Of a DNA stretch of 64,000 bases, positions 1 to 7,764 are shown one piece after another. The translations under genes and the position numbers were made by a program. The notes beneath the pieces are model-generated. The model was given only the letters and a program-made list of their open reading frames with translations, was not told the origin of the DNA and did not search any database. The number at the start of each line of letters is the position of its first letter. The stretch's first letter is position 1. This DNA is from an uncultured Oscillospiraceae bacterium (GTDB lineage: Bacteria > Bacillota > Clostridia > Oscillospirales > Oscillospiraceae), in contig CALWOP010000002.1 of assembly GCA_944383195.1 (NCBI GenBank), positions 1 through 64,000 on the forward strand, in the 5' to 3' direction.

Positions 1-46
1 TACGGCCGATGCGGCCAAAGCCATTGATGCCAACTTTGATGCTCAT
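1..46 (-). CDS. gap: Glyceraldehyde-3-phosphate dehydrogenase, N-terminal fragment
   Basis: Only the first 15 codons lie in the window. They read MSIKVGINGFGRIGR, the start of the NAD-binding Rossmann fold of type I GAPDH, which oxidises glyceraldehyde-3-phosphate in glycolysis. The ATG is preceded by a good ribosome site (AAGGAG) about 7 bases upstream. The rest of the gene lies beyond the left edge. Confidence 0.9.
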   Translation of the reverse strand, partial: MSIKVGINGFGRIGR

Positions 47-98
47 ATGAATTACTCCTTCTTCCATTTGATTCGTGTTAACCCACGATTGCATGGTT

Positions 99-127
99 AT
101 TATACCCTTTTTTACGCTGTTTTCATA
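99..127 (-). promoter_or_regulatory. Candidate gap promoter
   Basis: On the minus strand a perfect TATAAT (99-104) lies about 55 bases before the gap start. The best -35 at 17-base spacing is TATGAA, which is weak, so only the -10 element is convincing. Confidence 0.4.
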
Positions 128-242
128 GTGTATTTTTTCATAGTTTTCCTGGGAATTTTAAATGAATTTTATCCATAGATTGATAAATTTTTCCCCTCTT
201 TCCCAAACGCCCTGTTTTTTTAAGTTTTTCCGGTTTCTTCTC

Positions 243-271
243 TTGTGACTTTTGGCAAATTTTGATATACT
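243..271 (+). promoter_or_regulatory. Promoter of the sensor gene
   Basis: TTGTGA (243-248), a 17-base spacer and TATACT (266-271) form a good sigma-A promoter about 88 bases before the ATG at 359. Confidence 0.55.
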
Positions 272-358
272 GGATTATAGTTTTGTTTCGCGTCCCACGG
301 CGCATGATAGAAATAAATTTCACCGTGTGGGCCGGGTTTCCGGCCGGAGGATATCGCT

Positions 359-1429
359 ATGTTTGAATCCATTCAGTCTCTGCTGGACAGCTTTCCCGAG
401 GGGATCATTCAGGTCCGCCAGGGCCTGGTGTATCGGGCCAACGCCATGGCCATACACTATCTTCCCCAACTTAAGGAGGGCGACGCACTGCCGGACTGTC
501 TGGTGCTCCCCAAACACGCCCCGTCGGGTGCCGGCTGCTTTACCTCCGGCCCCACCAGCTATACCTTCAGCTGTTCCCGGGTGGACGGGGATCTGGTGGT
601 TCTCTTCCGCCCCGCGCCTCAAACCGCGCTGACGGGCGCTCAGCTGGAGGGGGCGCTGGAGCAGCTGAGAACTTTTATGGGTGACTTTCTGGCCCAGGCC
701 GGTTCCCTGGCCCACGCCGGTGAGGAAACCTCCCGCCTGCCTCTTGACGCGTTCGGCAAAAGCTTCCACCGGGCGTTCCGACTGATGGGCAATCTGGAAT
801 ATTTGCAGCAGAGCGCGTCCGGCCGCGTCCCATTTGTCAGCGCCCCTCTGGATTTGGACGGGCTGTGCCGCCAGGTGGTGGAGCAGGCCAGAGGCCCGCT
901 GGAGGCCGCTGGAATCGCCCTGGACTATGAGGGGGAGGGCAACGGTCTGCTGATCCCCGGGGACAGCGCACTGCTCAAGCGCCTCATTCTGGGCCTGATG
1001 GCCAATTCCGCCCGTGCTACTCAGGATGGGCGCATCACCCTGGCCGTGTACCGTTCCCACAGCCGCGCCATCGTCACCCTGTCTGACAACGGCCCCCTGC
1101 CCGACCGGCGGCAGCTGGATGCCATACTCCAGGAGGGGGGCAGCCTGGAGCAGCTTCCCCTGCCCAACCAAGGGGCCGGACTGGGCCTGTCCATTGCCAG
1201 GGACATCGTCAAACTTCATCAGGGCGCCCTGCTGCTCCAGTGGGGGCAGTCTTCCCCCTCGGTGGTGATCTCACTGCCCACCGGCCCTCTGAACACCCGG
1301 ACCACTGTGAGCACCCCACGGGTGCAGCGGGATGCCGGTCTGGACCCGGTGCTGGTAGAGCTTTCCGATGTGCTTCCCGCCCGCCTACTGTCTCTGGCAG
1401 ATCATGAGGAAGACACCGACCCGTCTTGA
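359..1429 (+). CDS. Histidine kinase-like ATPase with N-terminal PAS-like region
   Basis: A 356-residue soluble protein with no membrane helix. The first ~100 residues resemble a PAS-type sensor (starts MFESIQSLLDSFPEG). A helical stretch around residues 125-155 (SFHRAFRLMGNLEYL) sits where a dimerisation/His domain would be. A GHKL ATP-binding domain follows, with an N-box (LILGLMANSARA), G1 box (SDNGPLPD) and G2 box (GAGLGLSIA). No response regulator is adjacent, so its partner is unknown. GGAGG lies 10 bases before the ATG. It could be an orphan cytoplasmic kinase or an anti-sigma-type ATPase. Confidence 0.7.
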   Translation: MFESIQSLLDSFPEGIIQVRQGLVYRANAMAIHYLPQLKEGDALPDCLVLPKHAPSGAGCFTSGPTSYTFSCSRVDGDLVVLFRPAPQTALTGAQLEGALEQLRTFMGDFLAQAGSLAHAGEETSRLPLDAFGKSFHRAFRLMGNLEYLQQSASGRVPFVSAPLDLDGLCRQVVEQARGPLEAAGIALDYEGEGNGLLIPGDSALLKRLILGLMANSARATQDGRITLAVYRSHSRAIVTLSDNGPLPDRRQLDAILQEGGSLEQLPLPNQGAGLGLSIARDIVKLHQGALLLQWGQSSPSVVISLPTGPLNTRTTVSTPRVQRDAGLDPVLVELSDVLPARLLSLADHEEDTDPS

Positions 1430-1500
1430 CGTTCCCGGCACACGGCATTAAAATATCAATCTTAAAGCAGTAAAATTTTGCAGATAAGGGGAGAAACACC

Positions 1501-2988
1501 ATGTCCAAGCTGGGCTTTGACAATCAAAAGTACCTGACCACCCAGTCCCAGCACATCCGGGACCGGATCAGCCAGTTCGGCGGCAAGCTGTATCTGGAAT
1601 TTGGAGGCAAGCTCTTTGACGATTACCACGCCTCCCGTGTGCTGCCCGGCTTTGAACCGGACAGCAAGATCCGGATGCTGGAGCAGCTGCGGGATAAGGC
1701 GGAAATCATCATTGTCATCAACGCCGGGGACATTGAAAAGAACAAGGTCCGCGGCGATCTGGGCATCACCTACGACAGCGATGTGCTGCGCCTCATTGAC
1801 GTGTTCCGCAGCCGGGGCCTGTTGGTGGACAGCGTGGTGGTCTCCCAGTATCGGGGGCAGCCCACCGCCGATGCTTTCCAGTCCCGGCTGGAGGAGCTGG
1901 GTCTGAAGGTCTACCGCCACTATACCATTGAGGGCTATCCCCACAACATCTCCAAAATCGTCAGCGACGAGGGGTTTGGGAAAAACGAGTACATCCACAC
2001 CACCCGCCCCCTGGTGGTGGTCACCGCCCCCGGCCCGGGCAGCGGCAAGATGGCCACCTGCCTCAGCCAGCTCTACCATGAGCACCAGAGAGGCATCGTG
2101 GCCGGATACGCCAAGTTTGAGACCTTCCCCATTTGGAACCTGCCCTTGAAGCACCCGGTGAACCTGGCCTACGAGGCCGCCACCGCCGACCTGGACGATG
2201 TGAACATGATCGACCCCTTCCATCTCCAGGCCTATGGGGTCACCACCGTGAATTATAACCGGGATGTGGAGGTCTTCCCCGTCCTGTCCGCGATTTTTGA
2301 AAAAATCACCGGCAACTGCCCCTATAAATCCCCCACAGACATGGGCGTGAATATGGCGGGCAACTGCATCACCGATGACCAGGTCTGCCAGGACGCCGCC
2401 CGTCAGGAGATCATCCGCCGGTACTATGACGCCCTGTGCGACCGCCGCCAGGGCAAAGGCTCGGAAAATACGGTCTACAAGCTGGAGCTGCTCATGCAGC
2501 AGGCCGGGGTCACCACACAGATCCGTCCCGTCATCGCCCAGGCCAGTCAGCTGGCGGAAAAGACTGGCGAACCCGCCATGGCTATCGAACTGCCTGACGG
2601 CTCCATCGTCACCGGCAAGACCACCGATCTCATGGGCTGCTCCGCCGCCGCCCTGCTCAACGCCCTGAAAAAGCTGGCCAACGCCGGCGGCCACGGGGTC
2701 CACCTCATCGCCCAGAGCGCCATTGAGCCCATCCAGACCATCAAGGTCAAGCATCTGGGCTCTACCAACCCCCGCCTGCACAGCGATGAGATCCTGATCG
2801 CCCTGGCCTCCTCTGCCAATGCGGTCCCCAAGGCTGCCCAGGCTCTGGAGCAGCTGGCCAAGCTGAAAGGCTGCCAGGCCCACTGCTCAGTCATCCTCTC
2901 CCCTGCCGATGAGATGACCTACCGTAAGCTGGGCATTCAGCTCACCTGCGAGCCCCAGTACCAGTCCAATAAGCTGTACCACCGATAA
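1501..2988 (+). CDS. DUF1846 family protein
   Basis: This 495-residue protein belongs to the DUF1846 family, which is common in Firmicutes. The N-terminal region (FGGKLYLEFGGKLFDDYHA) and the internal TAPGPGSGKMATCLSQL segment, a P-loop-like glycine-rich turn, are typical. It is full length for the family. Structures of family members suggest a nucleotide-binding fold, but the reaction is not known to me. The start has GGGGAG at a normal distance. It is probably transcribed alone or from read-through of the sensor gene, and a strong bidirectional hairpin ends it. Confidence 0.85.
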   Translation: MSKLGFDNQKYLTTQSQHIRDRISQFGGKLYLEFGGKLFDDYHASRVLPGFEPDSKIRMLEQLRDKAEIIIVINAGDIEKNKVRGDLGITYDSDVLRLIDVFRSRGLLVDSVVVSQYRGQPTADAFQSRLEELGLKVYRHYTIEGYPHNISKIVSDEGFGKNEYIHTTRPLVVVTAPGPGSGKMATCLSQLYHEHQRGIVAGYAKFETFPIWNLPLKHPVNLAYEAATADLDDVNMIDPFHLQAYGVTTVNYNRDVEVFPVLSAIFEKITGNCPYKSPTDMGVNMAGNCITDDQVCQDAARQEIIRRYYDALCDRRQGKGSENTVYKLELLMQQAGVTTQIRPVIAQASQLAEKTGEPAMAIELPDGSIVTGKTTDLMGCSAAALLNALKKLANAGGHGVHLIAQSAIEPIQTIKVKHLGSTNPRLHSDEILIALASSANAVPKAAQALEQLAKLKGCQAHCSVILSPADEMTYRKLGIQLTCEPQYQSNKLYHR

Positions 2989-2999
2989 GTGCAAAAATA

Positions 3000-3037
3000 C
3001 CGCCCCCGGAGTGTTCGCTCCGGGGGCGGTTTCGTTT
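3000..3037. terminator. Bidirectional terminator between converging genes
   Basis: A 12-base GC-rich stem with a TTCG-type tetraloop. U-rich tracts follow on both strands. It lies between the DUF1846 stop and the stop of the minus-strand YbjQ gene. Confidence 0.85.
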
Positions 3038-3040
3038 TGT

Positions 3041-3622
3041 TTACTTGAAGCGCACCGCGGTCCCGTAGGCAATGACCTCAGCGGCCCCCTGCATCACAGC
3101 GGAGGAGCCGTAGCGGATGTTGATCACCGCATCGGCCCCCAGCCCCTCGGCGTCGTCCACCATGCGTTTCATGGCGATCTGGCGGGCCTCGTTGAGCATC
3201 TCGGTGTAGCCGGTGATCTCACCGCCCACCAGGGTCTTCATGCCGGCCATGAAGTCCTTGCCGAAGTTTTTGGACTGGACTACCGTGCCTTTTACCAGGC
3301 CCAGCACCTCAAATTCCTTACCGGGGATGTAATCAATGTTTACCAGCAGCATAGTTGTTTCCTCCTTAACCATATGTTTGACATCAAATTGTACAATTTC
3401 CCTCCACCGCACCCTCAGAGCGCCCAGGGCGGGCAGCACCAGCAGCGCGCAGAAAGCGGCCAGGGCATAAAACAGGATCTGCGCCCAGCGGGGCAGCTCT
3501 GGTATCTGCCCCAAGGCGGCAAAAGCGATCACACAAGCGGCCTGGAGCAGGCAGAAGAGCAGAAACCCTGCCGCCGCCCCACGCTTTTCCCGTCTTTGCC
3601 AATCAGTACTTTCTCGCTTCAT
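3041..3622 (-). CDS. Two-helix membrane segment fused to a YbjQ (DUF74) domain
   Basis: Read from ATG 3622 this is 193 residues. Two membrane helices lie at about 16-37 and 45-67, followed by a basic RVRWREI segment, then a complete YbjQ/DUF74 domain from residue 91 (MLLVNIDYIPGKEFEVLG to the C-terminus). YbjQ proteins are ~105-residue pentameric proteins often labelled heavy-metal-binding; their role is not settled. The start has AAAGGAG 6 bases upstream and overlaps the previous gene by 20 bases. A second strong ribosome site precedes codon 91, so a free YbjQ protein (3041-3352) may also be made. Last gene of the MerR operon. Confidence 0.75.
   Translation of the reverse strand: MKRESTDWQRREKRGAAAGFLLFCLLQAACVIAFAALGQIPELPRWAQILFYALAAFCALLVLPALGALRVRWREIVQFDVKHMVKEETTMLLVNIDYIPGKEFEVLGLVKGTVVQSKNFGKDFMAGMKTLVGGEITGYTEMLNEARQIAMKRMVDDAEGLGADAVINIRYGSSAVMQGAAEVIAYGTAVRFK
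3350..3367 (-). promoter_or_regulatory. Internal ribosome site and in-frame start for a free YbjQ protein
   Basis: On the minus strand AAGGAGG (3361-3367) lies 8 bases before an in-frame ATG (3350-3352). The protein from that ATG is exactly a full-length stand-alone YbjQ (103 residues). No stop codon separates it from the upstream membrane segment. Confidence 0.6.
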
Positions 3623-3875
3623 CCATTTCTCCTTTTTCGATCTCCCGCAGCCGCTGCCGCAGCACCACAAAGGAAAACGGTATGGTAATAAGGTCCAGCG
3701 CCGCCACCAAAAGCAGCAGATTATCCAGCCACGCCCGGACCGTAAGACAGCGCAGCCCCATCAGCACCGCCACCGACAGCAGCTGGATCACCACATGGGT
3801 CACTGTCCCCTGGATGGCCTCTCTGCGTTCCCGGCGCCTGGCGGGCTTAGTATTTCTTGGCCTCGTCCTCCTCAC
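3603..3875 (-). CDS. Small two-helix membrane protein
   Basis: An ORF of up to 90 residues with hydrophobic stretches at about 27-45 and 48-70 and a C-terminal tail RLREIEKGEMDEARKY. The same tail type ends the neighbouring 84-residue protein and the MerR regulator, so the group appears to be paralogous in its membrane part. The start is uncertain: the GTG used here sits almost on top of its ribosome site (GGGAG), and it overlaps the upstream gene by 29 bases. Function unknown; cotranscribed with merR. Confidence 0.55.
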   Translation of the reverse strand: MRRTRPRNTKPARRRERREAIQGTVTHVVIQLLSVAVLMGLRCLTVRAWLDNLLLLVAALDLITIPFSFVVLRQRLREIEKGEMDEARKY

Positions 3876-4101
3876 CTCCCTGGATTTCTTTCCACCGCTG
3901 CCACAGGGCCACCACGACCCCCACAGCTACGGCCAAATACATCAGAGCACAGAAGAAAATGATGGCCGTGGCCAGCCCGTCAGTGCTGCCTCCAAAGTAT
4001 CCGATCACCAAAGCGGCGGTCAGCAGGAGCATCAGGGCCGCCACCAAAATTGTGATGACTACAGCCGCCCCAAAGTCTTTTCCTTTAGTAGTTTTTCGCA
4101 T
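3847..4101 (-). CDS. Small two-helix membrane protein
   Basis: An 84-residue protein: short basic N-terminus, two strongly hydrophobic segments (about 11-34 and 44-66), then the cytoplasmic tail RWKEIQGGEEDEAKKY. The tail matches the last 16 residues of the MerR protein encoded just upstream. GGGGAGG precedes the ATG at good spacing, and the gene overlaps the end of merR by 17 bases, so translation is probably coupled. No known function; it may be a membrane partner of the regulator. Confidence 0.65.
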   Translation of the reverse strand: MRKTTKGKDFGAAVVITILVAALMLLLTAALVIGYFGGSTDGLATAIIFFCALMYLAVAVGVVVALWQRWKEIQGGEEDEAKKY

Positions 4102-4738
4102 CGTTTTCCTCCCCTTTCTGAATTTCCTTGATGCGCTGGATCAGGGCCAGGAGCACCCCCAGAATCACCGCCGCGGGAATTGCCATGAGCACCACCAACA
4201 GGGGCAGGGGCGGTGCCTGCTCCGGGTCAACGGCAAAGGCCCAGGCCATCAGGGCGATAATGCCCACCATCAGGGCGGTCATCAGCACGGCCACCACAAT
4301 GGCCCCCGCGTAGCGGATGGGCCGGGTGTCGCCCTGCTGCTTATTTTTGAACGTGGTGCCGCTGCGCTCCATCTGCTCCATCTCTTCCAGCAGGGCCCCC
4401 GCGTCCAGGGCGTCCAGCGGCTCTTCTCGGTCCTTCAGCGCCCGGCAAAACTCTATGGACTGCTCCAGGCTGTGCCGCTCCCGCTCCAGGGTCACCAGAT
4501 GGCGGCGCATCCCATCGCCCACGGTACTGCCTCCCGCCTGCATCCGGCGAATTTCCTCCAGAGGCAGGCCCAGCTTGCGCAGCAGCTTGATCTGCCGTAA
4601 CGTGCCCACCTCTTCCGGGCCGTACTCCCGGTATCCGTTCTCGCTGTTGCGCCGGGGAGCCAACAGCCCCTGTGCCTCGTAAAAGCGGATGTTCTTTTTG
4701 GTGATGCCCACCTGGGCCTCCACCTCATTGATCTTCAC
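4085..4738 (-). CDS. MerR-family regulator with C-terminal membrane domain
   Basis: 217 residues. Residues 1-70 are a MerR-type winged helix (VGITKKNIRFYEAQGLL, then YGPEEVGTLRQIKLLRKLG). A coiled region runs to about 125. Two membrane helices follow at about 142-166 and 177-199, and the tail RIKEIQKGEENDAKNY ends the protein. Most MerR proteins are soluble, so the DNA-binding domain here is probably membrane-tethered. It starts with GTG behind GGAGG. Its promoter has the 19-base spacer and palindrome typical of MerR control, which points to autoregulation. Signal unknown. Confidence 0.85.
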   Translation of the reverse strand: MKINEVEAQVGITKKNIRFYEAQGLLAPRRNSENGYREYGPEEVGTLRQIKLLRKLGLPLEEIRRMQAGGSTVGDGMRRHLVTLERERHSLEQSIEFCRALKDREEPLDALDAGALLEEMEQMERSGTTFKNKQQGDTRPIRYAGAIVVAVLMTALMVGIIALMAWAFAVDPEQAPPLPLLVVLMAIPAAVILGVLLALIQRIKEIQKGEENDAKNY

Positions 4739-4764
4739 AGAGTCATTCCTCCCTTTTCAAGCTC

Positions 4765-4795
4765 AGGTTACACCTTCCACCTGGGGGAAGGTCAA
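4765..4795 (-). promoter_or_regulatory. MerR-type promoter with operator palindrome in a 19-base spacer
   Basis: On the minus strand TTGACC (4790-4795) and TAACCT (4765-4770) are separated by exactly 19 bases, the stretched spacing of MerR-activated promoters. A palindrome with 7-base arms ACCTTCC/GGAAGGT (4772-4792) fills the spacer. A related partial copy of the core (TCCCCCAGGTGGAA) lies about 40 bases upstream. Confidence 0.8.
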
Positions 4796-4856
4796 GTATT
4801 TTTACAAGAAATATGCGTTCCACCTGGGGGAGGCTTACTCTCTCAGAAAAGAACAT

Positions 4857-4874
4857 CCCCGGCCGGAGCCGGGG
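4857..4874 (-). terminator. Terminator after darA
   Basis: A CCCCGGC/GCCGGGG stem just beyond the darA stop, followed on the minus strand by the T-rich run GTTCTTTTCT. Confidence 0.5.
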
Positions 4875-4881
4875 ACCTCTG

Positions 4882-5217
4882 TTATAGCTTGATAAACCGC
4901 TCCATTTCCAGCACAAAGACCGTGGCGCCGCCCACCTCGATCTTGATGGGTGTGCAGCCCAGGTTCCATGCAGGCACGCCGCCCGTCCCGTGGGGCGCGA
5001 TGATCTCCGTCTCGGCACGCTTGGCACAGTTCTCTTTCAAAATCTCCAGGACCTGATCCACCTGGTCATTTTCCGCGCCGATCATCAGCGTGGTATTGCC
5101 GTCCCGGAGAAAGCCGCCGGTACTGGCCAGCTTGGTCACGCCGATGTGCGCCTGTGCCAGGCCCTCAATGGCCATATTGGCATCCTTATCCCGGATTACC
5201 GCAAAAATCAGTTTCAT
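4882..5217 (-). CDS. darA: Cyclic-di-AMP receptor DarA/PstA (PII-like)
   Basis: 111 residues, the usual length of DarA/PstA (formerly YaaQ, DUF970). The start MKLIFAVIRDKDA, the flexible T-loop region after FTKLASTGGFLRDGNTT-like residues, and the C-terminal EVGGATVFVLEMERF are typical of this trimeric PII-like protein. Family members bind c-di-AMP; their downstream targets are not established. AGGAGGAG lies before the ATG. It is a stand-alone gene between trmO and the MerR operon. Confidence 0.9.
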   Translation of the reverse strand: MKLIFAVIRDKDANMAIEGLAQAHIGVTKLASTGGFLRDGNTTLMIGAENDQVDQVLEILKENCAKRAETEIIAPHGTGGVPAWNLGCTPIKIEVGGATVFVLEMERFIKL

Positions 5218-5324
5218 ATAGAACTCCTCCTTCAGCCAATGTACCGGAACATCTCAATTACCCAGGGGTGTCTGTCCGGCTTTTATGGTAGCATACTTTC
5301 CCCGCCGCGGGCGTAAATTTTCTA

Positions 5325-6017
5325 TTAAGCTTTTCCCACGGTGATCTCCAGCACCTCAAGCCGGTCCCCCTCCACCCGGAAGCGAACCTCACAGCCGCCA
5401 AAGGCCATGCCGTAGACCCGCTGGGGGTCGTCCTGATACTGGGGCCGCGGGTCCTGAGCCAGCACCCCTTGCAGGGCCCCACGCTTTTCCTCGGGAATGA
5501 GCGCCAGCAGGTGCTCCGGAATTTCCACCTGCAAACTGGGCTCCTTGGGCTGGGAGGCAAAGCCCCCGGTGGCCTCAGGCTTACAGTCGGCGTAGGGCAG
5601 GTAGGGCTTGATGTCGTAGATTGGGGTCCCGTCCATCAAATCGGCCCCCGCCACCACCAGCACCGGACCAAGCTTTGGGTCCTGTTCCAGCCTCACCAGC
5701 TTGACGCAGGACAGGCCGATGGGATTGGGCCGGAAAGGGGACCGGGTGGCAAACACCCCAAGACGGGTATTTCCGCCCAGCCTTGGCGGGCGCACCGTGG
5801 GGGACCAGGGCTTCCCCTTGGCCTTGGAAAACTCCCAGATCAGCCACAGGTGGGAAAAGCCCTCCAGCCCCCGGAAGGCGCTCATCTGCCGGTATTCCGG
5901 CTCAAAGACGATTCGGGCCGTCAGCTCTTCCACCAGGCCGCTCTGCCGGGGAATGCCGAATTTTTCCGGAAAATCGCTCCGGATGTGGGCAATCGCCCTG
6001 ATGCAGCTGTCTTCCAT
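5325..6017 (-). CDS. trmO: tRNA (N6-threonylcarbamoyladenosine37-N6)-methyltransferase
   Basis: 230 residues. The N-terminal beta-barrel (AIAHIRSDFPEKFGIPRQ) and the signature region GNTRLGVFATRSPFRPNPIG are diagnostic of TrmO/YaeB/TsaA, an S-adenosylmethionine-dependent enzyme that N6-methylates t6A37 in some tRNAs. The C-terminal small domain is present (VYGMAFGGCEVRFRVEG). The ATG has GGGGAGG 4 bases upstream. Transcribed leftwards, possibly together with darA. Confidence 0.92.
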   Translation of the reverse strand: MEDSCIRAIAHIRSDFPEKFGIPRQSGLVEELTARIVFEPEYRQMSAFRGLEGFSHLWLIWEFSKAKGKPWSPTVRPPRLGGNTRLGVFATRSPFRPNPIGLSCVKLVRLEQDPKLGPVLVVAGADLMDGTPIYDIKPYLPYADCKPEATGGFASQPKEPSLQVEIPEHLLALIPEEKRGALQGVLAQDPRPQYQDDPQRVYGMAFGGCEVRFRVEGDRLEVLEITVGKA

Positions 6018-6141
6018 CGCCCTCCCCTTTCGTCTATTGATGATTTAAATCAGTATAGCATCCTCTGCCCTGACGGTCAAGTTTGGAATCTTTCGCCTCA
6101 CCCACGAAAAGCCGGCGCCGGCCAGAACGTTGCGTATACGC

Positions 6142-7761
6142 TTAAAATTCCAGTTTTCCCTGGGCAATGCACTGCCCGCTCTTACGATCAAAAAGCATGA
6201 TATTGTCTCCGGTGATGGACAGGGGCACTTTTGCCCCGATGGTGAACAGGGAGCTTCCAAAGATCACGCCGGTGAGCAGAAAATCGTCAATGCGCACCTT
6301 GATGGTGGACTCCATGCCGGTGGGCATAGCGCCGTAAATCTCCCCCTCCAGGGGCCCGCTGTCCACAATGTCCAGAAACTCCGGACGAATGCCCAGCACC
6401 AGGTCCTGGTTGGTGAGCACCGGCTCCTCCTGGAGGGAGTCGTCCTCCTCTTCCACCTTGGCTACGTGGTAGCGGAAAGTCTCGTCCTTGTTGCCCTTTT
6501 CCACATAGGACTTCTCTGCCGCCTTTTTCCGGTGCTCCTCCTCCCGCTGTGCCGCCTGGGCGTCCCGCTGGCTGAACCAGTCCTCCAGATTCAGAGGCTC
6601 GGAGGGCCGGAACGTAGCCGGGCGCTGGTTGAAGACGGTGAGCGACAGGGTGCCGTCGGGGTTCTGCGCTCCCTTGGCCTCCACAAAGTTGATGGCAGGG
6701 TTGCCCACAAAGTCAGCCACAAAGAGGTTGGCGGGGCGGTGATAGACGGTGAGGGGGGCGTCATACTGCTGGAGCACCCCGTTGTTGATGAGACAGATCT
6801 GGGTGGCCAGGGTCATGGCCTCCATCTGGTCGTGGGTGACGTAGACGAAGGTGGACCCGGTCTCCACGTGCAGGCGCTGAAGCTCATAGCGCATCTCCAG
6901 GCGCAGCTTGGCGTCCAGGTTGGACAGGGGCTCATCCATAAAGAGCACCGAGGGCTCGGGGGCCAGGGTACGGGCGATGGCCACACGCTGCTGCTGGCCG
7001 CCGGACAGCTCCGCCGGGTAGCGGTCCATGAACATCCCGATCTTTACGATCCGGGACACCCGGCGCACTGACAGGTCGATCTCCTCCTTGGTGAGCTTCC
7101 GGGTCTCCTTGACCACCTGGCCGTTCTGGACCACCTCAAAGCGCTCGTTGAGGTTTTGGCTCTTCCGGGCGGACTCCGCCTTGGCCTGGAGGGCCTTGAT
7201 CTCCCCAGATACATCCTTTTTCTCCTCCAGATGGTAGCCAAAGAGCTTTTTGGCGGTGTAGATGGAGATGGTAAAGGCGTCGATGAGCTTGATGTAGGCT
7301 TTCTTCTCGTCGATCTTGCCCTTCTTGTCCCGGCAGTCCTCCAGAATTTTTACCACTTCTCCGGGATTTTGCAGGATTTCCGCCAGGCGGGCGGCGTTTT
7401 TAGCCTCAAAGTCCACCTTGGCCATGGGCTCCTTCACGTTGGACAGGCCAAAGGAGATGTTTTCATAAACCGTCATGTTGGGCCACAGGGCGTAGTTCTG
7501 GAACAGGAAGCCCACCTTGCGCTTGTTGGCGGGGACATTGATGCCCAGCTCACTGTCGAAGACCACCTGGTCGCCGATGGTGATCCGCCCGCTGGTGGGG
7601 GTCTCCAGTCCGGCGATCATCCGCAGAGTGGTAGTCTTGCCGCAGCCCGAGGGACCCAGCAGGGTGACGAAGGAATTGTTCTCAATGACCAGGTCCAGGT
7701 CGTCCACAGCGTAGAACTTGCCCCAGCGCTTGGTCACGTGTTCTAATCTGATTTCAGGCAT
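6142..7761 (-). CDS. ABC importer ATPase (Fe3+/sugar-phosphate type) with large internal insertion
   Basis: 539 residues. Walker [12 protein letters not shown]-loop [11 protein letters not shown], signature [15 protein letters not shown], Walker [14 protein letters not shown]-loop YVTHD, then a C-terminal TOBE-like region, as in FbpC/PotA/AfuC ATPases. Between the Q-loop and the signature there is an extra lysine/glutamate-rich segment of roughly 120 residues (about 115-240), so the protein is far longer than the usual 350. A second charged stretch lies near 400-440. Downstream of and tightly spaced to the permease (3 bases). It should energise import of the ligand bound by the lipoprotein at 9739-11133. 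Confidence 0.88.
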   Translation of the reverse strand: MPEIRLEHVTKRWGKFYAVDDLDLVIENNSFVTLLGPSGCGKTTTLRMIAGLETPTSGRITIGDQVVFDSELGINVPANKRKVGFLFQNYALWPNMTVYENISFGLSNVKEPMAKVDFEAKNAARLAEILQNPGEVVKILEDCRDKKGKIDEKKAYIKLIDAFTISIYTAKKLFGYHLEEKKDVSGEIKALQAKAESARKSQNLNERFEVVQNGQVVKETRKLTKEEIDLSVRRVSRIVKIGMFMDRYPAELSGGQQQRVAIARTLAPEPSVLFMDEPLSNLDAKLRLEMRYELQRLHVETGSTFVYVTHDQMEAMTLATQICLINNGVLQQYDAPLTVYHRPANLFVADFVGNPAINFVEAKGAQNPDGTLSLTVFNQRPATFRPSEPLNLEDWFSQRDAQAAQREEEHRKKAAEKSYVEKGNKDETFRYHVAKVEEEDDSLQEEPVLTNQDLVLGIRPEFLDIVDSGPLEGEIYGAMPTGMESTIKVRIDDFLLTGVIFGSSLFTIGAKVPLSITGDNIMLFDRKSGQCIAQGKLEF

Positions 7762-7764
7762 AAC

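Larger units (their letters stand above)
47..358. other. AT-rich divergent intergenic region between gap and a sensor gene
   Basis: This 312-base stretch is much richer in A and T than its neighbours and carries no convincing gene. It holds a candidate leftward promoter for gap and a rightward promoter for the sensor gene. A 61-codon minus-strand ORF inside it is lysine-rich, has no recognisable domain and is not called. Confidence 0.7.

Noticed and set aside
138..323. 61-codon minus-strand ORF between gap and the sensor gene
   Set aside because: Lysine-rich product of an AT-rich promoter region, no ribosome site, overlaps the rightward promoter.
1462..2883. A 473-codon minus-strand open frame
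   Set aside because: Antisense shadow of the DUF1846 gene, without a ribosome site or domain.
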